A DNA stretch of 64,000 nt from Carex sylvatica. Taxonomy: Eukaryota; Streptophyta; Magnoliopsida; Poales; Cyperaceae. The notes under the pieces are model-generated. The model was not told the DNA's origin, ran no database searches, and saw only the letters and a list, made by a program, of their open reading frames with translations. Made by a program: the position numbers and the translations under genes. The DNA is taken from the NCBI GenBank assembly GCA_964058845.1, contig CAXKVR010000195.1, positions 248,001-312,000 of the forward strand. The letters are read 5' to 3'. Position 1 is the stretch's first letter, and every line of letters starts with the position of its first letter. Of this stretch, positions 55,750-64,000 are shown piece by piece.

Positions 55750-56364
55750 CCTACTCTTCCGATGCCTACTATTACTATACATAGCAGCATAAAGGCGGAG
55801 GTTTTTATTTATAATATAATATTGTATTTAACAGCGTTGGCATTGGACTTGGCACAGCGAGGTCAGTGAAAACAAAAAAAATCCAATTTTAACAGCTAGC
55901 GTTCGACTTGATTATATTATGATTTAATTCTGACATGACAGTATCTCTCCGTCAAGTCGTAATTAAAATCCACACCCTTTAGTTTTCAAACTCCCAAAGC
56001 TACGCACATTCTTGTGTCAATATTATGCGCTTTGATACTATTTACAGGCAAATCCAAGTGCTACAAATATATAAACTATTCATGTCTTAATTAAATTAAT
56101 TTGGACAAGCACAGCTTATTGATTTTTCATTGTACAAGAATGAAGCTTATAATTGTACTTTTATTAAAATATGTGGAACATTTTATGTTAACAAAAATAT
56201 TTGGTACCATTACTGCTGATTAATAGTGGAAAATTAATTAACATTTTGATTTTGCTAGTTATCAGAGTTCAGTCGACTAATTAATATATTATATTACATT
56301 ACATATAGAGCAGTAAGAGTAATAATATTAAGCAACATATATATATATATATATATTTGTGTGC
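55750..56364. other. AT-rich intergenic with TA repeat
   Basis: No gene seen. TA dinucleotide run at 56338-56357. Confidence 0.5.
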
Positions 56365-56716
56365 ATGCTACCGTACGTGTAAAAAATTCTAAAAATGTAA
56401 AAATTGGTCTCCAAGCACATTTTAATATAGATTAAACATCTAATGGTTTGGATCGGCTATTTGGACTTCGAAACTAGAGATATGAGCGCGAATGAAAACA
56501 ACACATTTGAAAAAAAAAATGATACATGACTCAATCCGCCATTTAGATAAAAGTTAACGGGCAACCTTAATGGGCTTAAAAAAATTTCATTAGATATCCT
56601 GACACCGTCAGCCCGTCGACAAAAGTAAAAAAAAAATGAATATATGTCATGTTATTCAATTTTAAGAACAAATACCAGATTCAGACAGAATGCAGACAAC
56701 ACGTACGGTAGCATGC
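56365..56716. mobile_element. Short element with inverted ends, contains MITE-family piece
   Basis: GCATGCTACCGTACGTGT at about 56365 is the inverse of ACACGTACGGTAGCATGC at 56699-56716. Inside, 56383-56480 resembles part of the 425-bp MITE family ('TTGGTCTCCAAGCACATTTT', 'GGTTTGGATCGGCTATTTGG'). It may be a diverged relative with altered ends. Confidence 0.4.
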
Positions 56717-58775
56717 ATGCACCATATATATCATATGTCAAACTCAAAATATATAATATAGCACAACATGTGAATGTGATAGATAGATATATATATAGGT
56801 CAATCTTCTTGATAATTTTAATTTCCACAAATTCGTTACGTTGCATGCTCTTATTGACAACGGGATTTTGAAATTGTCATGAGTTCTAACTTCTAAGCGT
56901 CGATCATGCTTTAATTATATTAGGTGTTAATGTGTTATGGTTTTTGATATAGTCGGTCTCGGTGTGAGAATACAGTGAACACAATTAATGCCCTCTGCAA
57001 TAAGAGAAGGAATAAAATAAAACGAATATCATAGGGTACCTAGCGTAAGAGGAATAAAATTAAACAAAACGAATCGTCAGAGGGTAGCTAGCAACTAGAT
57101 GAAAAAGACGAGCGAGAGGATATGTCTTTCTATAGGAGAAGAGAGAGAGAGAAAGAGAAAGAGCTAGCTGTGAAGTGTGATCATCAGTATATATATATAT
57201 ATATATATAATATATAATAAATATCAGACCAGTCATTTTAGTCAACACCAGATTGCTATGGCCTCTGCATGGTTGAGCTAGCTAGATTCAGATCAATAGG
57301 CAATCATAGGTTTAAAATATGGTAGCATTATTTCTAAGTATGAGCATGTGTACGCTTGCCTTTTTGATAGGCTATAGACTACAAGCTTTTCACTTTTTTT
57401 AGGAAAAGGTACGTAGACTTACAAGATTCAAAGTGTACAGTGCATCAATCACGAATAACAAGATTCAAAATCTATGTATTTATATTGATTTTCGAGAATG
57501 ATATTTACAAATTTCTTTGTCTGACAACTGATATACACTTATTCAAAAAGTAATAATTATGTCTGTTATCTTTTCTTCTCTATTTATTTTCTATAATGCG
57601 ATTCATACTTTTCACCTTGATTAACGAGAAGCATTTTTTTTTAAGATTGATTTGTCATAAAATATGATGTATCAAAATAAGATATTTGTTAGACATAGTG
57701 TATTGAAAATATCCACTCGGATTGGATTCGGACCGGACTACCCGTGATCTAATTTTACTATCAAAATAAAAACCAAAGTTGTTAAACCAAAGTTGACATC
57801 GGTACAGCTAGTACCGATTTTACTATCAAAATAAAAACTGTTGTACTCTTTCTCTATCTCTCTTCTTTTTTATTAATTACTACCAATAAAAAATTCTCGA
57901 ATTTCAAGTCATCTTGACTAATTGGATTTTTATTTTGTGCACGGATATTATAGAAGTTCTTGTATTCCACCTCAGAATCAGATTGAGCCAGATTTTAATT
58001 GGAAACCTCAAATCTAAATTCAAAATTTGAGTTACCTCAGAGGTTTAGACAATTGCCATTTAGACAGAGGTTATGCATGTATGTTCTCCTCTTTTTTAGT
58101 ATACATAATTAATTTATACGCTATTTTGGAATCTCACATATCTATTTTCTTCTATTAGTTCTTGTGAAGTTGTAATTGTGCGCATCTCGTTTTATCTTTT
58201 TTTTTTTCCTTTGGATTTTCTTCATTAGTTTTTTGTATTAATTGCATCATTATTTGATTTTTTAAGCGCCTGTTTAGTGCATTTCACTTGTCTAAAAAAA
58301 CTTATTTTTGAGAAATATAGTCATTCAGGAAGGTTTTTCCTAATAATATTATTTTTAAACAAAATTTTCGGTCCTTAATTTTAATTTTATATTTACATCA
58401 ACTTATTGGATTTCGTTTCTAACCACTTGTATATTGCTTAGCATTCAATACATTCAATTGACTAGAGTCAAAAAGTTTGACTCTAGTTCAAGCGAGAGAT
58501 TGATAGAGTTAGATTATAAAACAAACATTGACTCTATAATTATATTAATTAATTATATTAATTAATTCAATTATTGAATAGTTCAATTTGTTGCTAGAAT
58601 TCAATATTGCTTATCTTGAGTTGTGAACGCTCATGAATCAAAAGCATGAGCATTAAATATTTGATCAGATAAAAATGGCAGAATATCGGTTTGATCTCTC
58701 ATGAATGCATGTAAGGGTTTATATGATATTGGATTGACTATACATGAACATCAAGTAGATTATGTATATTTTTTT
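56717..58775. other. Intergenic, microsatellites only
   Basis: GA-rich run at 57138-57168 and TA run at 57187-57208. A short direct repeat (TTTTACTATCAAAATAAAAAC) lies at about 57745 and 57819. No gene seen. Confidence 0.45.
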
Positions 58776-58828
58776 CTCAAGCATGAAACGTTATCTCATG
58801 TCTAAGAATTCAACGTTTCATGCTTGAG
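58776..58828. repeat. Perfect 17-bp hairpin
   Basis: CTCAAGCATGAAACGTT (58776-58792) and its exact complement (58812-58828) enclose a 19-base loop. Too short for a standard plant miRNA precursor, and origin is unknown. Confidence 0.8.
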
Positions 58829-59503
58829 AAATATGTGTTAGTAGTTTTGATTTTCTACACGTAATTAAATCTTGTTATTTCTAATTCTTTCCGGCTGCTA
58901 ATTTCAAAAACTTTATATGCTATTTTTTGTTGTTGTTTTTGCTAATGCAACTAACATTTCTCATTTATGATATCTTGATAGATGTTTCCTTTTTCTTTTA
59001 AAAAAAAAAATCAACAAATATTTGTAGTTTTTTTTTAAGTAAATCCTATAAACTTCTGGTATATATCCATTTGGACCATTTCACTTTATATGCTTCTTTT
59101 TGCGGAAATTAAACCCACACTCACTGATAAAAGATAAATTTGATAATCACATGTACTTAAGTTTTCAATTATTTGTAGCTAGCCCTTGTGATTTTAAAGA
59201 ATTGCAAAAGAGAAAGTTATACTTATGATAATACGTACGGCTATCTTTCTCACCAAAGTCTGTACTTCTTATCTAATAGTTTTATTTTATTTTATTTTTT
59301 GCTTATTCAAAAATAAAGTGTGCTACTCCATAAGCCTTTTAGCGTTAACAAATGCATACCTTGTGATGCCATGTACAACTCAAATTTAACTGTTTAAGGC
59401 ATTTTGCACCATCTATTTATGTATTTATTAATTTCTTCTGTAATATAATTTTGTTTAATAAGTTATTAGATATTGGGAAAAACCAAAATATTAGAATTAT
59501 AAA
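58829..59503. other. AT-rich intergenic
   Basis: No gene seen. Confidence 0.5.
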
Positions 59504-59512
59504 TATAATTTG

Positions 59513-59937
59513 GAGGTTGGCTACTATGCTTATATAAGCATATCCCCACATATGCTTATAACTCATTTTTGTGCTTCCAATATCCAAATGGTCGATCTGA
59601 ACCGTTCATCTTGTTCTTCATATTAATATGTGCTTGGAGACTAAATTTTACATTTTTATGAATTTTTTTACTATTTATTAAGCCACTTTGAAAATCGCTG
59701 ATCCAACGGTGGCTGCACAAAACAGTAAAATCAGCAGCCACCGTTGGATTAATAATTTTCAAAGTGACTTAATAAATAGTAAAAAAAACCAGAAAAATGT
59801 AAAATTTGGTCTCCAAGCACATATTAATATGGAGAACAAGATGAACGGTTCAGATCGACCATTTGGACATTGGAAGCACAAAAATGAGTTATAAGCATAT
59901 GTGGGGATATGCTTATATAAGCATAGTAGCCAACCTC
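59513..59937. mobile_element. 425-bp fold-back MITE (Mutator-like), copy 1
   Basis: The whole element is nearly one palindrome, from GAGGTTGGCTACTATGCTTA to its inverse, with the centre in a 'CAAAACAGTAAAATC' loop near 59715. It is flanked by the perfect 9-bp duplication TATAATTTG (59504-59512 and 59938-59946), the size made by Mutator-like transposases. Open frames of about 68 codons on both strands ('DPTVAAQNSKISSHRWINNF') arise from the palindrome and are not genes. Confidence 0.9.
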
Positions 59938-59946
59938 TATAATTTG

Positions 59947-60487
59947 ATATTCATTGGATATAAATTGTAAATTATGTTTGAATCTAATATCTTTTCTGTA
60001 ACTGTAGACAAACTTTTTTTTTAGAATGAGAGTTACATATGAGGCAAAAAATATTTTCTTAGACCTGCAGATGCGAAAAAAAGCATACCAATATGTGATT
60101 TTTCGAATTGATCACAAGGAAAATGAGGTAATTGTAGAGAAGCAAGGGGGCAATATGTGAGAGTTTATAACTATGATTTTGTGACTGAGAATAATTGTCA
60201 GAAAAGTATCTTCTTTATTTGAACGTATATATATTTGTATTTCTTTTATATAAATTTTCACGGACTAGTTGTGTTTTTTATTATAAATTTTAGATATTTT
60301 TTAAAATATATTTATTTATGTGCAAAATTTACTTTAATATAAGATCATTTATAAAAAATCGATTTATTTTGAAATTATATATCGTTAAAATGTTATTTGA
60401 CTTAATGTAAGAATAGTGTTGAAACATTGTTTTTTTGTAACATGAAGTGAGAATCATACTCCATAAATCATCTCTAATCACTACTAC
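59947..60487. other. AT-rich intergenic
   Basis: No gene seen. Confidence 0.5.
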
Positions 60488-60560
60488 AAATTTATTTGAG
60501 TGGGTCAGCTTGTAATTAATTTTCTGAAACCCCTAGCGGTCTGAGGTTGACCACATTCTT
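60488..60560 (+). repeat. Inverted repeat pair, left arm
   Basis: TTTGAGTGGGTCAGCTTGTA through TGAAACCCCTAGCGG and TCTGAGGTTGACCACATTCT. It mirrors 62046-62112 with several mismatches and one 4-base indel. The pair brackets about 1.5 kb of AT-rich noncoding DNA, possibly the inverted ends of an old non-autonomous element. Confidence 0.6.
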
Positions 60561-62045
60561 AATTATTTACCAGTTCTATATATTATCATCCTATGAACCT
60601 AAATTTAAATTTACGTGCATCAAGTACCTTTGATCTTATTTGCAAAATTAATGTCGAGTTGTAGCCGATCGAATCAATCGAAACAAGTATCATATTCATA
60701 TACTAGGTTGTGAAAAAGTACTATCACAGTGCACAGTGCAGCGAACCGGTTAACAAATAATAACAACTAATTAATATTTATTAATGATACTTGGAATTTC
60801 ACATATTAGGTACCCTACACTCGACATTAATTAATTAATTAATTAATTCACCAAAAACATGTATCATCTCCTATCAGTCATAATTTTGTTTACAATAATT
60901 GTAAAGCGATTTCTATGCTTAAATCTTATAAAGAGACATTTATACTTCTATATTTTTTATAGGAAAAAAATAATTGTTATAGGATTGTTCAAATTTTAAA
61001 ATTATTTTTTGTAGGCTTTACATAAATATATGCTTTCATTTTGTGTGCCTCCATCATGCCTTTAATTTAAAGCCACAATAATTAAAAATTAAATATTTAA
61101 ATGTCAAAATAAAATATCTAGATATGATATATATTATTTTCTTTATGCACACGTAAAAGATCACAATATTTCGATTTTATTTTTATTACTATCAAGAGCT
61201 TGCAAAAATACACCGATGTGTATAAATTTTGAACGTTAATTTTTCAACTTATTGATTCATATAAAATTAAAACTAAGAAGTGATATATTTTTTATGTGCA
61301 TGTGGAGAAAATAATATTAATCATATTCATAACTAACGGTTTTATTTTGACATATAATTTTTTTAGAAACTTTGTTATAAAAAATTAAAAAAATAGAGAC
61401 AAAAAATTGAAGACATTTGAACCCTTCTCTTTTTTTCATTAGGGATAATAAATAAATTTATATGTAAAAGTTGATCTTCTCATAAAATAAATTTAACATT
61501 AAACAACTTAATCGAACATTAAAATGTCACAAATTGATTCACTACAAGTCTGAAACCTACTTTGATGTAACAATTGATTAATGCCATACTTTTTGTTCTC
61601 TTTATGAAAGATCATAACATAATTCAAATAAGCACAAACTTATTGAGACTTAATTGCTCTTCTTTTTTCGAAATACATGTTTGAAAAAAAAAAATTGAGA
61701 TGACCTTACATTATATAGGCAGACAATAATTTGAAAATTTTGGTGCGAAAATCCTTGATAATTAACAATATAGAATGACATCAAGTTATATCAACAATAT
61801 AAGAGTAAAATCTTCTGTAGCATGTACGAGGATTTTTAGTGTGATGGGTTGCCAACTTTATTAACTTACAATTAAGATATATATTTTGTAGCCTTGAAGG
61901 GGAATTATTGATATGAGTATAATCGATCGATCGAGTAACCAGAAAATATATATGTATGCCCTTCTTAGTTATCTTAATTTGCTTGAAGCATGCATGCATG
62001 CTACCATGCTACCAGATGGCGGACTACACACATAATTAATGCAAT
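60561..62045. other. AT-rich DNA between the inverted arms
   Basis: TTAA tetramer run at 60825-60848. No coding region or RNA gene recognised. Confidence 0.5.
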
Positions 62046-62112
62046 AAGAATGTCGTCAACCTCAGACCGCTTGGGGTTTCAGAAAATTACAAGTTCACCC
62101 ACTCAAAAATTA
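62046..62112 (-). repeat. Inverted repeat pair, right arm
   Basis: Mirror of 60488-60560. Shared words on this strand are CAACCTCAGACCGC, GGGGTTTCAGAAAATTACAA and CACCCACTCAAA. Confidence 0.6.
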
Positions 62113-62784
62113 AACCAATAATTTTAAATGAATAGTGGCAATAAGAACGTGATTATTATGATTTTTGGCTAACATAATAATTAAATGTAAGTTGCTAAAA
62201 TATTTTTTTTAAAAGTAAACTGTTAATAAATTTGTAGAGCCGGAAAAAATTATCAACATATGTAATTAATGTTGATATAATTTCTTAATATAATAAAATA
62301 TTTCTTTTTGTAATATTTTTGAAAATCTCAAAGATCTAATGGAATACAAATAATGAATATTGCGAAATATTTATTTATTTATTTTACATCTGACTTTGAA
62401 AAATAAAATCATTTTAGAATGCAAGAGATAAAAACAAATTTCAAACAAAATAACATATTTATAACCTTAAAAGTAATATTTAAGAAAAAAAAATATACAA
62501 TAACATAGGAGAGAGCAACATTTAAATGATATAATAAATAAAAGATAAAATCGTCTATTTATTAGAAGTTTTATATAATGTCTATTTATCTATATATCGT
62601 GAACCATATATGGATTGAAATCCTGAAGTCCTCTCTAAAGGAAAAAAAAATGCCTTTCTCATCCTGAAAAGAAAATGAATTAATTAAATATTAATGGAGA
62701 TTTGAACTGATAACTCAATGAAGCGTGTTTAATGCCTTTCCCATCAGCTATAAATGACAAAATATATACTAAAGTTCGATATAG

Positions 62785-62998
62785 GAATTTTTTTTACTAT
62801 TTGTTAAGCCACTTTGAAAATCGCTAATCCAACGGTAGCTTCTGGTTTTTACTGTTTGGTAAAGCCACCGTTGGATCAGCAATTTTCAAAGTGGCTTAAT
62901 AAATAGTAAAAAAATTCCAAAAAATATAAAATTTGGTCTCCTAGCACATTTTAATATGGAGATGACATCTAACGGTTTGGATCGATCATTTGGACTTT
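62785..62998. mobile_element. MITE family member, truncated/diverged
   Basis: Contains the palindromic core of the 425-bp MITE (TTAAGCCACTTTGAAAATCG, the CCAACGG/CCGTTGG pair, AATAGTAAAAAAATTCC). It also has one side of the outer arm (TTGGTCTCCTAGCACATTTT, ACGGTTTGGATCGATCATTT) but not the GAGGTTGG ends. It lies 113 bp left of copy 2. Confidence 0.65.
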
Positions 62999-63057
62999 AA
63001 AAATTGGAAAACGACTTGATTGCACGGGAGGCTAGGAACAATCGATTGTATATTAGC

Positions 63058-63060
63058 CTA

Positions 63061-63110
<50 letters not shown>
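63058..63110. repeat. CT/TA compound microsatellite
   Basis: (CT)n then (TA)n. The TA part served as target of MITE copy 2. Confidence 0.9.
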
Positions 63111-63113
<3 letters not shown>

Positions 63114-63535
63114 GTTGGCTACTATGCTTATATAAGCATATCCCCACATATGCTTATAACTCATTTTTGTGTTTCCAATATCCAAATGGTCGATCGGAAC
63201 CGTTCATATTGTTCTCCATATTAATATGTGCTTGGAAACTAAATTTTACATTTTTCTGAATTTTTTTACTATTTATTAAGCCACTTTGAAAATCGCTGAT
63301 CCAACGGTGGCTGCACAAAACAGTAAAATCAGCAGCCACCGTTGGATTAATAATTTTCAAAGTGGCTTCATAAATAGTAAAAAAATTCAGAAAAATGTAA
63401 AATTTAGTTTCCAAGCACATATTAATATGGAGAACAATATGAACGGTTCCGATCGACCATTTGGACATTGGAAACACAAAAATGAGTTATAAGCATATGT
63501 GGGGATATGCTTATATAAGCATAGTAGCCAACCTC
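63111..63535. mobile_element. 425-bp fold-back MITE (Mutator-like), copy 2
   Basis: Same length, same ends (GAGGTTGGCTACTATG and its inverse) and high similarity to copy 1 at 59513. Flanked on both sides by TATATATAT, consistent with a 9-bp duplication of a TA microsatellite, though the repeat makes the size ambiguous. The two copies are 3.2 kb apart. Confidence 0.9.
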
Positions 63536-64000
63536 TATATATATATATATATGTTGTGTTCAACTTATTTATTCACATTTAAACATATTCGAAATGTAAT
63601 AATTTTTTATAAGTACATAGAGAAAATAACATAGATCACATATAATGATTTTATTTTGATTTTTAAATTTTAAATTATTAAAGTTTTTAAAAATAGAGGC
63701 ATGGTAAAGTCATAAAAAATGAAGGCATTTGAACCCTCCTCATAAAAGAATAAATAGAATCATATGTTTAAATTTGTTCTCAATTTCATTCATCTTCAAT
63801 AACATCGGATTCTAATAAACAAATAGGAAACTAAATTTACGTCCTTTAATTGACCCAGATCTTCAAACCGAATTATTTTTTTTTTTACAAAATAAACTAA
63901 GTCCGTTGATACAATAATATTTGTTAATTTTACACTCCGAAAAATTATAAATAGAACTTGAAAAATTTGACTTGTTACTCTTAAAACAAGGAATGAGACT
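63536..64000. other. AT-rich end of window
   Basis: No gene seen. The window ends without an identifiable feature. Confidence 0.5.

Noticed and set aside
59556..59894. 68-codon frames on both strands (also at 63154-63492)
   Set aside because: They are created by the palindromic MITE and repeat in each copy.
1..64000. tRNA or rRNA genes
   Set aside because: None recognised by eye. The only tRNA-like signal is the primer-binding site at 44761-44773.

Overview
The window is nuclear DNA of a flowering plant, very AT-rich and dominated by transposable elements. The signs are GT-AG introns, plant LTR retrotransposons with tRNA-Met primer sites, CACTA, hAT-like, Mutator-like and Helitron ends, and a plant cytosolic-type Hsp70 gene. 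I cannot name the species. Only two loci look like intact genes: an Hsp70 (48203-51046, +, one intron) and a small two-exon coiled-coil protein (27205-27670, +). No rRNA, tRNA or CRISPR array was seen.

Layout. 1-8551 is a retrotransposon graveyard: an LTR end, three diverged copies of one ~1.2-1.6 kb noncoding block plus an inverted partial copy, a decayed plant-transposon-protein ORF, and a Ty3/gypsy gag joined directly to a Ty1/copia RNase H fragment. 8552-15709 is an 81-bp satellite of roughly 80 monomers. It flips orientation at about 9650, has a higher-order period near 1.05 kb, and is interrupted by a solo LTR with perfect 5-bp target duplications. 15710-17224 is an internally deleted CACTA element keeping one terminus and the end of its transposase. 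17758-18940 is a copia-type LTR with leader. 19561-20661 is a broken plant gene with one intron and an in-frame stop. 21082-21894 is a hAT-like element.

22876-24529 holds a SINA-like ubiquitin-ligase remnant without its RING domain. 25394-35240 is the most striking architecture: two 1,688-bp arms, nearly identical and inverted, flank 6.47 kb carrying the coiled-coil gene at one side and a CWF19L2-like pseudogene at the other. 35241-44575 is mostly noncoding, with a Helitron 3' end at 41315-41343. 44576-47522 is a Ty3/gypsy 5' LTR, primer site and start of gag on the minus strand.

48203-51046 is Hsp70, followed after about 100 bp by a CACTA terminus with palindromic subterminal repeats. 52638-55741 has a fold-back element and two hAT-like elements with 8-bp target duplications, one of which carries PPR-gene fragments. 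56365-64000 is rich in short inverted-repeat elements, including two full copies of a 425-bp fold-back MITE, one with a perfect 9-bp target duplication.

The genes do not form a pathway. What unites the window is turnover: insertion, nesting, capture of gene fragments, inverted duplication and satellite growth around one housekeeping-type chaperone gene. I found no convincing new molecular system. The best leads are the long inverted duplication around a gene, the 81-bp (27-codon) satellite, the hAT-like element with PPR sequence, and the Hsp70 without its EEVD tail.
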